Assembly: GCA_021295155.1 (NCBI GenBank)
Contig: JAJTJC010000036.1
Location: 1,054,001 to 1,118,000, forward strand
DNA length: 64,000 nt
Direction: 5' to 3'
Source of the DNA: Flavobacteriaceae bacterium D16
GTDB lineage: Bacteria > Bacteroidota > Bacteroidia > Flavobacteriales > Flavobacteriaceae
The notes under the pieces were generated by a model. That model made no database searches. It was given only the letters and a program-made list of their open reading frames with translations, and was not told the DNA's origin. Within the stretch, counting starts at the first letter, position 1; each line of letters begins with the position of its first letter. Positions 8,555 through 18,150 of the stretch are shown here, in pieces. A program made the translations under genes and the position numbers.

Positions 8555-8657
8555 GTGTTGGGTATTAGTTATGCTAATACCAGGTTGTTACCCAAAAGGC
8601 CTGTAAAGGTTTGGGTTATACCAATGAAAGGCTTTCCAGTTTGGGAGGCTTTTTTTG
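8555..8657 (+). ncRNA. Candidate structured small RNA or leader RNA upstream of hmgA
   Basis: About 100 nt between a perfect TAnnTTTG box and a T-tract terminator. It contains three consecutive hairpins: GGTATTAG/CTAATACC (8561-8568 with 8574-8581, loop TTATG); ACCCAAA/TTTGGGT (8590-8596 with 8610-8616), capped by CCT/AGG around a GTAA loop; and a nine-pair terminator stem. It lacks the SRP RNA, tmRNA and RNase P hallmarks. It ends about 110 bp before hmgA, so it is either a free-standing small RNA or an attenuator. The 8415-8767 gap otherwise holds nothing recognisable. Confidence 0.5.
8630..8657 (+). terminator. Intrinsic terminator of the candidate small RNA
   Basis: GGCTTTCCA (8630-8638) pairs with TGGGAGGCT (8642-8650), including three G-T pairs, across a 3-nt loop, and is followed by a run of T. 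Confidence 0.65.
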
Positions 8658-8767
8658 TTTATCCTGTTCTGACGCAACATGTTGATTCAGCCCCACTTTT
8701 ACCCTAACCAGCTTCACCAAGAGGGGAAATTATCGTAATTTTACAAGGCTTAAAAACTACCAAAAAT

Positions 8768-9925
8768 ATGCCACTTTACCACAAATTGGGGAAGATCCCG
8801 CACAAGAGACATACCATTTTTAAAAAGGAAGATGGTAGTTTACATTATGAACAACTTTTTGGTACCATTGGCTTTGATGGGATGTCATCCCTGATGTATC
8901 ACCTCCATCGCCCTACTATGGTTAAGGAAGTGGGCAAAACTTTGGATTTTCAACCAAGAGCGGCCGTGGAACACAATATGAAATCCCGATTGCTCAAGGG
9001 TCTTGAGGTAAAGCCTGAGGACGACTATTTGGATAGTCGGAAAGTTATACTATTTAATTCTGATGTTCATGTTGGTTTGGCAGCACCAAAAAAGTCCATG
9101 ACCTCCTATTTCTATAAGAATGCCGATGCAGATGAGCTGCTGTTTGTCCATAAGGGTAGCGGTACTCTGAAGACTCTTTTGGGAGAAATCCCATTTGAAT
9201 ATGGAGATTATTTGCTCATTCCCCGAGGCATGATCTATCAGATCCATTTTGATACGGAAGATAACCGCCTGCTGGTTACGGAATCTTATCATCCCCTATA
9301 CACACCCAAAAGGTACCGCAATTGGTTCGGCCAGCACCTGGAGCACTCTCCATTCTGCGAGCGTGATTTTAAACTACCCCAAAACCTTCAAACGCATGAC
9401 GAGCATGGTGAATTCCTGATGAAGGTTAAGAAGCAAGGGCAATTGCACCACCTGATCTACGCTTCCCATCCTTTTGATGTGGTAGGCTGGGATGGTTATA
9501 ACTACCCATATGGATTCTCCATACATGATTTTGAACCCATTACCGGTCGCGTACACCAACCACCTCCCGTGCATCAGACTTTCGAAACAAATGCCTTTGT
9601 AGTTTGCTCTTTTTGTCCCAGACTTTACGATTATCATCCGGAAGCTATCCCGGCCCCTTACAATCATTCCAATATAGATTCAGATGAGGTTCTCTATTAT
9701 GTGGATGGTGACTTTATGAGCAGGAAGGGAATAGACCAGGGCTATATTTCATTACATCCTGCCGGGATCCCACATGGTCCGCACCCAGGCACCTACGAGG
9801 GCAGTATTGGCAAAAAGGGTACAGAAGAATTGGCTGTGATGATCGATACCTTCAAACCGCTGATGCTAACACAACAGGCTCTGGATTTAGATGATGGCAA
9901 ATACTACCAGTCCTGGCTAGATTAA
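8768..9925 (+). CDS. hmgA: Homogentisate 1,2-dioxygenase
   Basis: 385 residues. It opens the aromatic ring of homogentisate in tyrosine/phenylalanine breakdown, using Fe(II). The sequence shows the two-cupin fold of the short (~385 aa) family form: a first cupin around ELLFVHKGSGTL ... GDYLLIPRG and a second with the iron-binding region around DSDEVLYYVDGDF and HPAGIPHGPHPG near residues 305-345. Its 3' end overlaps that of the convergent hutG by 9 bp. A candidate structured RNA lies upstream. Confidence 0.9.
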   Translation: MPLYHKLGKIPHKRHTIFKKEDGSLHYEQLFGTIGFDGMSSLMYHLHRPTMVKEVGKTLDFQPRAAVEHNMKSRLLKGLEVKPEDDYLDSRKVILFNSDVHVGLAAPKKSMTSYFYKNADADELLFVHKGSGTLKTLLGEIPFEYGDYLLIPRGMIYQIHFDTEDNRLLVTESYHPLYTPKRYRNWFGQHLEHSPFCERDFKLPQNLQTHDEHGEFLMKVKKQGQLHHLIYASHPFDVVGWDGYNYPYGFSIHDFEPITGRVHQPPPVHQTFETNAFVVCSFCPRLYDYHPEAIPAPYNHSNIDSDEVLYYVDGDFMSRKGIDQGYISLHPAGIPHGPHPGTYEGSIGKKGTEELAVMIDTFKPLMLTQQALDLDDGKYYQSWLD

Positions 9926-10879
9926 TTCAGGATGCCTGAGTACATAATGTAATAGGCCGGCAGCGAGTTTTGTAGTTTGTCCGTCCCTGTCGAACCTGGG
10001 ATTGCATTCTGCCAGATCCAGGCTCATAAGCTTACCCGAATGGATGATTTCTTCCAGTGTCCAGAGGGCAATATCAGGACGAAACCCGAAGGGGGAAGCC
10101 GCACTAACCCCCGGAGCATAGGCTGATGAAAATCCATCGAGATCTATAGTAAGGTATATCCGATCTACCTGCTCGAGGAATTCTTCCAGATCTTTTTTTA
10201 AAGTAGCGGTGTTTCCAATATGAAAATCGGAGTTCAAGACATAGTTAACACCCAGTTTGTCTGCCGTATCAAAAAGTTCTGCAGAATTGGCTTCTTCTCT
10301 AATCCCCAGGCAGAAGTAATGGAAGGGTTGTCCCGCTTTTTCAAGTTCCTTTGCTATCTGATAGAACGGAGTACCGGAATTAGGACCTTGCTCGGCTGAC
10401 CGGAGATCAAAATGAGCGTCAAGATTAATTATCCCTATGGATTCTTTCGAATTCGCATAGGCTCTGAGTCCCCTGTAATGGCCGTAAGCAATATCATGAC
10501 CTCCACCTATGAGCAGCGGGAAGCATCCTAAATCAAGTAACTGTTTTACTTTGTAAGACAGTAAATCCTGGGTTGCTTCGAGGTTCTGATTACTACATGT
10601 TACCAGGCCGGCATCACATAATTGAGTATTCATACCGCGGGGGTGTGGTAGTTTTGCCAATTCCTGTATGATAGAGACGGGCCCTTCCACGGAGCCGATC
10701 CTTCCCTGGTTTCTCTTTACACCTTCCTCGCAGGCATATCCCAGAATGGTAAAGGCCGGATTTGACAGGGCTACATCAGTTTCCAAATTCAGAAAACCGA
10801 TCCTTTCGTGCAGATATTGACCTGTACCACTGCTGCGACCCTTCCATAGTTTTGGTTTGGGGGGATGATAGTTCTTCAT
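9917..10879 (-). CDS. hutG: Formimidoylglutamase (arginase/ureohydrolase family)
   Basis: 320 residues from the ATG at 10879, five bases after the hutU stop; a start at 10912 would overlap hutU by 29 bp and is less likely. It hydrolyses N-formimino-L-glutamate to glutamate and formamide, the last step of the hut pathway. The binuclear manganese motifs are visible: GGGHDIAYGH, NLDAHFDLR and DLDGFS. It is the last gene of the hutHIUG operon. Confidence 0.9.
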   Translation of the reverse strand: MKNYHPPKPKLWKGRSSGTGQYLHERIGFLNLETDVALSNPAFTILGYACEEGVKRNQGRIGSVEGPVSIIQELAKLPHPRGMNTQLCDAGLVTCSNQNLEATQDLLSYKVKQLLDLGCFPLLIGGGHDIAYGHYRGLRAYANSKESIGIINLDAHFDLRSAEQGPNSGTPFYQIAKELEKAGQPFHYFCLGIREEANSAELFDTADKLGVNYVLNSDFHIGNTATLKKDLEEFLEQVDRIYLTIDLDGFSSAYAPGVSAASPFGFRPDIALWTLEEIIHSGKLMSLDLAECNPRFDRDGQTTKLAAGLLHYVLRHPELI

Positions 10880-10883
10880 GGCA

Positions 10884-12932
10884 CTAGCTGGCGTTAGGGT
10901 TTGGTTTATCATGGAACAGTCCTTTCAGGGAATCTTCTTCTACCAGGTTAGGTAAGGTAACTTCAAGACCAGGGCTTCTTTTCATCTCCCTTTTAATGGC
11001 AAAGAGAGCTTCTTCATTCCGGGCCCATCCCCTTCGGGATATGCCATTATTCACATCGAAAAATAACATATTGCGCAAGTTGTTCAGGGCCTTTACAGAG
11101 CCATCCAGTAACAGCCCAAAACCTCCGTTGATTACTTCTCCCCATCCAACACCGCCTCCATTATGGATAGACACCCAGGTTGCGCCCCTGAAGCTGTCCC
11201 CGATAACGTTATGAATGGCCATGTCTGCCGTAAATCTGCTTCCATCATAGATGTTACTGGTTTCCCTGAATGGAGAATCCGTACCACTAACATCGTGATG
11301 ATCCCGGCCCAATACAACGGGTGCTGATATTTCACCACTTGCTATGGCTTTATTGAAGGCTTCTGCAATTCGTATCCTGCCCTCTGCATCGGCATACAGG
11401 ATCCTGGCTTGTGAACCTACTACCAGTTGGTTGTGATCGGCTTCCACAATCCATTTAATATTGTCTTTCAATTGCTGTGCTATTTCTTCTGGAGCTCTTT
11501 CATTTAGTGATTCCAGTACTTTTTGGGCCAGAAGGTCTGTTGTTTTCAGGTCTTCTGGCTTTCCTGAGGTGCAAACCCATCGAAAGGGTCCAAATCCATA
11601 GTCAAAACACATAGGGCCCAGGATATCCTGTACATAGGAGGGATACCGGAAATCAATTCCATTTTCATCATATACATCAGCGCCTGCCCGAGAAGCCTCC
11701 AGCAGAAACGCATTACCATAATCAAAGAAGTACATACCGCGGGAAGCATGCTCATTAATAGCTGCTACCTGCCTCTTCAGAGATTCTTGAACCTTTTTCC
11801 TGAACAAATCCGGATCGGACACCATGAGGGAGTTGGCTTCTTCATAAGTCAATCCTGCCGGATAATATCCACCTGCCCAGGGGTTATGCAAAGAAGTCTG
11901 ATCAGAACCTAATTGTATGGGGAGCTCTTCTTGCAGTAGCCGTTCCCAGAGATCCACCACATTACCTACATAGGCCAGGGAGATGGCTTCATTTTTATCA
12001 ATAGCCTCCCGGGTCCGTTTGACCAATCTATCCAGGTCTTCAATGAGTTCATCCACCCATCCCTGTTCATGCCTTTTTTGAGCTGCAGCAGGATTAATTT
12101 CGGCACAGATTGTAATGCATCCGACTATATTTCCCGCTTTGGGTTGTGCTCCACTCATCCCCCCAAGACCGGAGGTAACAAATACTTTTCCTTTGGTTTG
12201 ACTTCCCCTAGGCAGCACTTTTCTGAAGGCATTCATGATCGTAATCGTAGTGCCATGAACAATCCCCTGAGGCCCTATGTACATGTAGGATCCGGCGGTC
12301 ATCTGACCGTATTGGGTTACACCCAGGGCATTGTATCTTTCCCAGTCGTCTGGTTTAGAATAATTAGGGATCATCATTCCATTGGTTAACACTACACGTG
12401 GTGCATTTTTATCGGATGGGAACAGACCCATAGGATGACCGGAGTAAAGATGCAAGGTTTGCTTCTGGGACATCCTGGCCAGATATTTCATAGTAAGCAG
12501 GTACTGAGCCCAATTCTGGAACACTGCCCCGTTACCACCATAGGTGATTAATTCATCCGGGTGCTGGGCAACTGCCGGGTCCAGATTGTTCTGGATCATC
12601 AGCATAATTGCCGCAGCAGCGCTGCATTTTGCAGGGTACTCTGCTATAGGACGGGCATATATAGGATAAGCAGGCTTGAAGCGGTACATATAAATGCGCC
12701 CGTATTGCTCAAGTTCTTCGGCAAATTCCAAGGCCAGTTCCTTATGCCATTTTTTTGGAAAATAACGCAGGGCATTTCGGATAGCTAATTTCTTTTCCTC
12801 CAGGGTGAGGAGGTCTTTGCGCTTTGGAGCGTGACTCACCTTACTACTAAAAACCGCTTTAGCCGGGAGGTTCTCCGGGATGCCTTGCAAAATAGCTGCC
12901 TGAAATTCGGTTAGGTCTACAGATGTTGCCAT
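10884..12932 (-). CDS. hutU: Urocanate hydratase, long form
   Basis: 682 residues from the ATG at 12932 (MATSVDLTEF), immediately after the hutI stop; an upstream ATG at 12971 would overlap hutI by 38 bp. It converts urocanate to imidazolonepropionate using tightly bound NAD+. Characteristic segments are TYGGNGAVFQNWAQY, TSGLGGMSGAQPKAG and the region around FDYGFGPFRWVC. The ~680-residue length is that of the Bacteroidota-type enzyme; the Pseudomonas enzyme is ~555. Second reaction of histidine degradation. Confidence 0.93.
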   Translation of the reverse strand: MATSVDLTEFQAAILQGIPENLPAKAVFSSKVSHAPKRKDLLTLEEKKLAIRNALRYFPKKWHKELALEFAEELEQYGRIYMYRFKPAYPIYARPIAEYPAKCSAAAAIMLMIQNNLDPAVAQHPDELITYGGNGAVFQNWAQYLLTMKYLARMSQKQTLHLYSGHPMGLFPSDKNAPRVVLTNGMMIPNYSKPDDWERYNALGVTQYGQMTAGSYMYIGPQGIVHGTTITIMNAFRKVLPRGSQTKGKVFVTSGLGGMSGAQPKAGNIVGCITICAEINPAAAQKRHEQGWVDELIEDLDRLVKRTREAIDKNEAISLAYVGNVVDLWERLLQEELPIQLGSDQTSLHNPWAGGYYPAGLTYEEANSLMVSDPDLFRKKVQESLKRQVAAINEHASRGMYFFDYGNAFLLEASRAGADVYDENGIDFRYPSYVQDILGPMCFDYGFGPFRWVCTSGKPEDLKTTDLLAQKVLESLNERAPEEIAQQLKDNIKWIVEADHNQLVVGSQARILYADAEGRIRIAEAFNKAIASGEISAPVVLGRDHHDVSGTDSPFRETSNIYDGSRFTADMAIHNVIGDSFRGATWVSIHNGGGVGWGEVINGGFGLLLDGSVKALNNLRNMLFFDVNNGISRRGWARNEEALFAIKREMKRSPGLEVTLPNLVEEDSLKGLFHDKPNPNAS

Positions 12933-12933
12933 A

Positions 12934-14193
12934 TCATTTATTGTTATCAACAGCAAAAACCTCTTGTCCATTTTTCCATACCCTATCTGGTTTCAGGCTG
13001 CCCTGATGGTAAAGGATTTCACTAAAGTGAGGAGTATAAAAGATACTAAAATCTGCCAAAAACCCTTGCTGTAATTTGCCACGGTCCTGTAAGTCTAATG
13101 CAGCAGCAGCCCTGAATGTAATACCTGCCAGTACTTCCGCATTACTCAGCTTCTCAAATGCACCCAGGATACAGGCCTGGGTAAGTAAATCTCCCATAGG
13201 TGCAGAACCGGGATTGTGATCGCTGGCGATGGCGAGGGATCCCCCTGCATCTAGAATTTTCCTGGCCGGGGTAAATCCACAACCCAGACCTATTGAAGCC
13301 CCGGGGAGGGCCATGGAAATGACTGAACTTTCAGATAATAATTTAATTTCCTTGTCCGTACTGGCCTCCAGATGATCGGCACTAAGAGCACCGAATGCTA
13401 CTGCTACCTCGCTTCCACCTGTTGAAAACTGGTCTGCGTGTATGCTTAATTGAAACCCCATATCCTTTGCCTTTTTCAGATAGGGACGTATAGTACTTGG
13501 TTCAAAAGCCCCTTCTTCCACAAAAGCATCAACCCTTTTGGCAAGGCCTTCTTGCTTTACCAGGGGTAATAATTCGGATGTAAGGAGTTTCAGGTATTCA
13601 ACGGGCCCAGACTCAAAATCTCTGGGGGTAATATGGGCAGCGAGACAGGTGGGGATCAGGTCTACAGGAACTTTCCTGTTGGCCTGCTTTATGGCCCTGA
13701 GCATTTTGAGCTCTTCCTCAACATTCAGCCCATAGCCACTTTTGACCTCTATGGTGGTGCCCCCATTTTGTAAATGCCTGAGGGCCCTTCGGATCACACC
13801 ATTAGTCAGGGCAGTTATATCAGCTTCTCTTGTTTTTTGTACCGTATCCCAGATGCCACCTCCTTTTTTTGCTATTTCCTGATAGGTTGCGCCTGAATTG
13901 CGCAGGGCGTAATCTTTTGCCCTGCTTCCCGCGTAACAGATATGGGTATGGGCATCAATCCAACCTGGTAATACCACACAAGGCTCTTCCAATAAAATGA
14001 AAGTTGCCTTAACCTGCCGGGCCTCCTCTTCCATATTCGCATAATTACCGATAGCCATGATCTGTTTATCCCGAAGGAGCAGGCCGCAGTTTTCAAAGAG
14101 GGGTAATTCGGAATCAGCAATAGGTCCTCTTAGCGGTAAGCCGCTCATCGTTAGTAATTGGGTAATCGGGCCAATAAAGGTATATGCCGCCAT
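12934..14193 (-). CDS. hutI: Imidazolonepropionase
   Basis: 419 residues from the ATG at 14193; an in-frame TTG at 14202 overlaps hutH and is not preferred. An amidohydrolase that opens the imidazolone ring to give formiminoglutamate. The HxH metal site is in GWIDAHTHICYAGSR; further ligands are in IHADQFS and the IASDHNPGSAP segment. It lies five bases downstream of hutH and upstream of hutU in a compact operon. Confidence 0.93.
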   Translation of the reverse strand: MAAYTFIGPITQLLTMSGLPLRGPIADSELPLFENCGLLLRDKQIMAIGNYANMEEEARQVKATFILLEEPCVVLPGWIDAHTHICYAGSRAKDYALRNSGATYQEIAKKGGGIWDTVQKTREADITALTNGVIRRALRHLQNGGTTIEVKSGYGLNVEEELKMLRAIKQANRKVPVDLIPTCLAAHITPRDFESGPVEYLKLLTSELLPLVKQEGLAKRVDAFVEEGAFEPSTIRPYLKKAKDMGFQLSIHADQFSTGGSEVAVAFGALSADHLEASTDKEIKLLSESSVISMALPGASIGLGCGFTPARKILDAGGSLAIASDHNPGSAPMGDLLTQACILGAFEKLSNAEVLAGITFRAAAALDLQDRGKLQQGFLADFSIFYTPHFSEILYHQGSLKPDRVWKNGQEVFAVDNNK

Positions 14194-14198
14194 AAGGA

Positions 14199-15776
14199 TC
14201 AATAATATTCAAATTCTTCTGTAAAAGGGGTATTGACGGATATCCGGGCTTCTTCGCGTGCCTGCTCTACAATATCAACAATTACTTTGTTCCGGATCAT
14301 CAGGATCCCTTTTTCAATATCTTCACTAAAAACCCGGTCTTTTTCTGCAAATGCCACCCTTTCTCTCACTGCCTTGTGTACTTGTTCAAGCAGCCTTCCC
14401 GATTTAAGGGGTTTACGGTATTCAAAAGCCTGGGCGGCTGTTAATAGCTCTATAGCGAGAATTTTTTCCACATTTTCCAATACCTGAAGGGTCTTCCTGC
14501 CACTTATGGATCCCATACTTACATGGTCTTCCTGCCCTAATGAGGTAGGGATGCTGTCTGCACTGGCAGGAAAGCAAAGGCTTTTGTTTTCACTGGCCAA
14601 AGCTGCTGAAGTATACTGAAGTATCATATAACCCGAGTTGATCCCGGTATCTTCCATGAGGAGTTTCGGGACTCCCGGATTTCCTTTTAGGGCAAGGTAG
14701 ATCCTACGGTCCGAAATATTGCCCATTTCCGCCGAGGCTACGCAGGCATAGTCAAGGGCCATAGCCAGGGGTTGCCCGTGGAAGTTGCCGCCGCTAATAG
14801 CCTGGCCATTCTCCATGACTACCGGGTTGTCGGTTACTGAATTCAGTTCAATTTCCACCAGATCTTTAAGGTGTAACCAGGCATTTCGCGAAGCGCCATG
14901 CACCTGGGGAATACAACGGAGGCTGTAAGGATCCTGCACCCGGTCACAATCGATGTGATCTTCGAGGATTTCCGAGCCTTTCAGCAGGGCATTAATCCTT
15001 GAAGCTACATGTTGTGTGCCTTTGTAAGGCCTGAGCTGGTGTAATGCTGCATCGAAGGGTTTCAGTGATCCCTGAAGGCCTTCAATCATCATGGCTCCAA
15101 TTATATCTGCCTGTGTTAGACAGCTGTGCATTTTCGAAATCACTTTAACCGCATGAGCAGAGATAAATTGGGTGCCGTTTATCAATGCCAGACCCTCCTT
15201 GGGGCCAAGCTCAAGGGGGGTTAGCTTATATTCATCAAAAACATCCCCAGCTAGACAAATTTTACCCTTGCAATCAACCTTGCCGAGCCCAATAAGTGGA
15301 AGAAATAAATGGGCCAGTGGAGCCAGATCGCCCGAGGCACCAACCGAGCCCTGTGCAGGTACTACTGGGATTATATCATTTTCTATATGCCAGACAATAC
15401 GGTGCAATGTTTTTTCCGCTATCCCGGAGTAGCCCATGGCCAGAGCATGGACTTTCAGGATCAGCATGAGCTTTGAAATTTCTTGTTCTACAGGAGGTCC
15501 AACACCTACACTATGACTCTTTAGAATATTTTCCTGTAATAGCCTGGTGTCTGCTGCGGAAATCTTAGTGGTACACAATGGGCCAAAGCCCGTATTGATG
15601 CCATATACCGGGGTTCCTTTGGCAACAAGTAGTTGTACCCTTTCATGACTTAGTCGGATTCGCTCCAGGGTTGTTTCAGACAATATTCCAGAGTTTTCTC
15701 CTCGAGCCAGTGAAAGGGCCATTCCTGCAGTGAGTCGATCTTCCCCGTATCGGAAAACACCTTTGGATTGAGCCAT
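14199..15776 (-). CDS. hutH: Histidine ammonia-lyase
   Basis: 525 residues. It deaminates histidine to urocanate, the first step of the hut pathway. The Ala-Ser-Gly triad that cyclises to the MIO cofactor is at residues 147-149 within GSVGASGDLAPLAH. The YGINTGFGPL loop near residue 60 and the TDNPV segment are also family features. It is the first gene of hutHIUG. The order matches the pathway except that hutI precedes hutU. No hutC or other dedicated regulator is adjacent. Confidence 0.94.
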   Translation of the reverse strand: MAQSKGVFRYGEDRLTAGMALSLARGENSGILSETTLERIRLSHERVQLLVAKGTPVYGINTGFGPLCTTKISAADTRLLQENILKSHSVGVGPPVEQEISKLMLILKVHALAMGYSGIAEKTLHRIVWHIENDIIPVVPAQGSVGASGDLAPLAHLFLPLIGLGKVDCKGKICLAGDVFDEYKLTPLELGPKEGLALINGTQFISAHAVKVISKMHSCLTQADIIGAMMIEGLQGSLKPFDAALHQLRPYKGTQHVASRINALLKGSEILEDHIDCDRVQDPYSLRCIPQVHGASRNAWLHLKDLVEIELNSVTDNPVVMENGQAISGGNFHGQPLAMALDYACVASAEMGNISDRRIYLALKGNPGVPKLLMEDTGINSGYMILQYTSAALASENKSLCFPASADSIPTSLGQEDHVSMGSISGRKTLQVLENVEKILAIELLTAAQAFEYRKPLKSGRLLEQVHKAVRERVAFAEKDRVFSEDIEKGILMIRNKVIVDIVEQAREEARISVNTPFTEEFEYY

Positions 15777-15883
15777 ATGCTATTAATTGGTTCTATAAAT
15801 GTACCTATTAAGTTTCAGATTTTTTGTCCCTGATGCAGGGAAAGTTTCAGTTTGGCCTGGGTAAAATATGAAATCCGTTCTCT

Positions 15884-15891
15884 TATCTTTG
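15884..15891 (+). promoter_or_regulatory. -7 element of the nitroreductase promoter
   Basis: TATCTTTG, a perfect TAnnTTTG match, 19 bp before the ATG at 15911. Confidence 0.55.
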
Positions 15892-15910
15892 AAAAGAAAA
15901 AATTACGGTT

Positions 15911-16468
15911 ATGATATTAGATATAATTAAAAAAAGGCGTTCGGTTTTTCCAGTGCAATACAATGGAGAACCCATACCTAAAGAAGCTATAGAAACTGTG
16001 CTGGAGGCGGCTAATTGGGCTCCAACTCACAAAAAAACAGAACCCTGGCGGTTTAAAGTGGTTCGTGGTGAAGCCCTTACAAGGCTGGGGGATTTTATGG
16101 CTGAAGCATACGAACAAAACGAGGAGCGTCCCAAACGGATGAAAATAAAAAAGCTAAGGGAAAACCCGCAAAAATCGGGCGCGATCATCGTCATATGCAT
16201 GCAGCGGAATCAGAAAGATCTCTTGCCGGAATGGGAAGAGGTTGCGGCTACTGCAATGGCTGTCCAGAACATGTGGCTAAGCTGTACGGAAATGGGAATT
16301 GGCAGCTACTGGAGTTCTCCGGGGATCATTGCTCAAATGGACCGCTTTTTTGAACTGGAAACAGGGGAACGCTGCCTGGGGCTTTTCTATATGGGGTATA
16401 CAGACATGGAGCTTATGGAAGGAGTAAGGAAGCCCATAGAAGATAAGGTCTTTTGGCTGGATAAATAA
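15911..16468 (+). CDS. Nitroreductase-family oxidoreductase (YdjA-like)
   Basis: 185 residues. A single-domain FMN-dependent nitroreductase-fold protein. The FMN-contacting N-terminus (KKRRSVFPVQYNGEP) and the NWAPTHKKTEPWRF segment are typical of the YdjA group; the C-terminal GLFYMGYTDMEL segment closes the flavin site. The substrate is unknown. It is divergent from hutH and convergent with the DUF456 gene, and appears to be its own transcription unit. Confidence 0.88.
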   Translation: MILDIIKKRRSVFPVQYNGEPIPKEAIETVLEAANWAPTHKKTEPWRFKVVRGEALTRLGDFMAEAYEQNEERPKRMKIKKLRENPQKSGAIIVICMQRNQKDLLPEWEEVAATAMAVQNMWLSCTEMGIGSYWSSPGIIAQMDRFFELETGERCLGLFYMGYTDMELMEGVRKPIEDKVFWLDK

Positions 16469-16471
16469 CAC

Positions 16472-16987
16472 CTATTCGAAATAGGGAAAAAGCGCAGACC
16501 GGTATTCCCAGGCAGTGGAGATAAACAGTCCGAAGTAGATTACCGCTACTAAAAATTTCAGGAAGGTACCGGTAAGAAAACCAATAAAGGACCCAAACGC
16601 AGCTTTCAGGGCCGTCTTCTTATCGGCCTTATTGATTAGCTCTCCCGCAAGGGCACCCACAAAGGGCCAGATAACGATACCAAAAATCCCCAATACAGGA
16701 AATAGGATGGCAACCAGCAGTCCAATAGTGGTCCCGATCATTCCCGCACGGCTACCCCCAAACTTACGGGTGCCAACCGCAGGGATAATATAATCCATAG
16801 CAAACACCACCAGGGCAATTACCAGGGTTATTCCCAAAAACCACCAGTCGTTGGGCACCGCTGAGGTTAGGTACAAAACCAGAAGTCCCAGCCAACTGAA
16901 AGGCGGGCCCGGCAATACGGGAAGAAAGCTTCCGAAAATACCAGTAAGCATCAGCACAAAACCTACGACGAGTAAAAAAATATCCAC
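16472..16987 (-). CDS. DUF456 membrane protein
   Basis: 171 residues with about five membrane helices and a glycine-rich central section (FGGSRAGMIGTTIGLLVAI ... GIVIWPFVGALAGE) that is characteristic of DUF456. The function is unknown. A perfect minus-strand TATTTTTG box lies at 17084-17077, about 90 bp before the start. Confidence 0.85.
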   Translation of the reverse strand: MDIFLLVVGFVLMLTGIFGSFLPVLPGPPFSWLGLLVLYLTSAVPNDWWFLGITLVIALVVFAMDYIIPAVGTRKFGGSRAGMIGTTIGLLVAILFPVLGIFGIVIWPFVGALAGELINKADKKTALKAAFGSFIGFLTGTFLKFLVAVIYFGLFISTAWEYRSALFPYFE

Positions 16988-17114
16988 CTTGCTAGTTTTT
17001 TGTTTGACGAAGATAAGGAGGTTTTGTTACACCCTAACCTAGGTGGGAAGAAAGAAAATTGCGAGGGTAAAATCGTCAAAAATATCGTAATTTCCGTCAT
17101 TGAATATGTAAGGT

Positions 17115-17600
17115 ATGCGCGCCCTGGCTTGTTTCATTTGCCTGTTATTTATGACCTCTTGTGATTGGCTTGCCCCTGGTGATGTCAAAACAAGGAAATG
17201 GGTTGAGCTGGAAATGCAGAGTATCAATTGGGAGGAATTAGACCAATATCCCCTGTTTGAAAACTGTGATGAACTGGCTGACAAGCAGGAGCAAAAATCT
17301 TGTTTTGAACGTACTTTACTGGAACAGTTCACCCGTACGTTGAGCGATTTCGAGTTTGTCCTGGATACTACGGTGCAGGATACGCTTTATCTCGATTTTC
17401 TGGTTACCTATGAAGGCGAGTTGCAAGTACTGGATATTGAACACCATGATAAAGTGGCCGATCAAATCCCGGAGTTTGAGGGAGTTGTAGTTCAGTGCTT
17501 AAAAGTCATGCCTCATCCGCAGCCGGCATTAAAACGGGGAATCCCTGTTAGCGCAAAATTCAGGATCCCAATGATTATAGAAACCGAAGAACAGGAGTAA
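17115..17600 (+). CDS. Putative lipoprotein of unknown function
   Basis: 161 residues. A short signal sequence ends in the lipobox FMTSC, with the lipidated Cys near residue 16. The rest is a mixed alpha/beta region; the C-terminal part (VVVQCLKVMPHPQPALKRGIPVSAKFRIPMII) loosely resembles the C-terminal domain of TonB-type proteins, which is only a suggestion. It lies 2 bp upstream of ruvC, so the two are probably co-transcribed. Confidence 0.75.
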   Translation: MRALACFICLLFMTSCDWLAPGDVKTRKWVELEMQSINWEELDQYPLFENCDELADKQEQKSCFERTLLEQFTRTLSDFEFVLDTTVQDTLYLDFLVTYEGELQVLDIEHHDKVADQIPEFEGVVVQCLKVMPHPQPALKRGIPVSAKFRIPMIIETEEQE

Positions 17601-17602
17601 AA

Positions 17603-18148
17603 ATGGAGAAGATTATTTTAGGCATAGACCCGGGGACTACCATTATGGGATTCGGTATCATTAAAGTGGTGGACAAATCCATGGAGTTTGTTCAGATGAA
17701 TGAGTTAATACTCAAAAAGTATTCGGACCCTTATACCAAACTCAAGATAATATTTGAGCGAACTTTGGAGCTCATTGACACCTATCATCCGGATGAGATT
17801 GCCATTGAAGCTCCTTTTTTTGGTAAAAACGTACAGTCTATGCTCAAACTGGGCCGTGCTCAAGGGGTGGCCATGGCGGCCGGATTATCACGACAGATTC
17901 CTATCACGGAATACCTTCCTAAAAAGATTAAAATGGCCATTACGGGAAATGGAAATGCCAGCAAGGAGCAGGTGGCCAAGATGCTTCAGAGCACTTTAAA
18001 ACTAAAATCATTGCCCAAAAACCTGGACAGCACCGATGGCCTTGCCGCTGCGGTATGCCATTTTTACAATGCCGGAAGGCCTGAAATAGGCAAATCCTAT
18101 ACCGGTTGGGCAGCGTTTGTGAAGCAGAACGAAGACCGATTGAAGTAA
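17603..18148 (+). CDS. ruvC: Crossover junction endodeoxyribonuclease RuvC
   Basis: 181 residues. It resolves Holliday junctions during recombination. The RNase H-like fold is plain: the first catalytic Asp in ILGIDPGTTIMGFG, the Glu in DEIAIEAPFFGKN, and the C-terminal acidic pair in the LDSTDGLAAAVCH segment. Length is normal for the family. It is followed 2 bp later by a DUF3667 gene. Confidence 0.94.
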   Translation: MEKIILGIDPGTTIMGFGIIKVVDKSMEFVQMNELILKKYSDPYTKLKIIFERTLELIDTYHPDEIAIEAPFFGKNVQSMLKLGRAQGVAMAAGLSRQIPITEYLPKKIKMAITGNGNASKEQVAKMLQSTLKLKSLPKNLDSTDGLAAAVCHFYNAGRPEIGKSYTGWAAFVKQNEDRLK

Positions 18149-18150
18149 AC

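Noticed and set aside
8555-8657. Identification of the RNA candidate as SRP RNA or a SAM riboswitch
   Set aside because: The conserved SRP loop and the SAM-binding consensus positions were looked for and not found.
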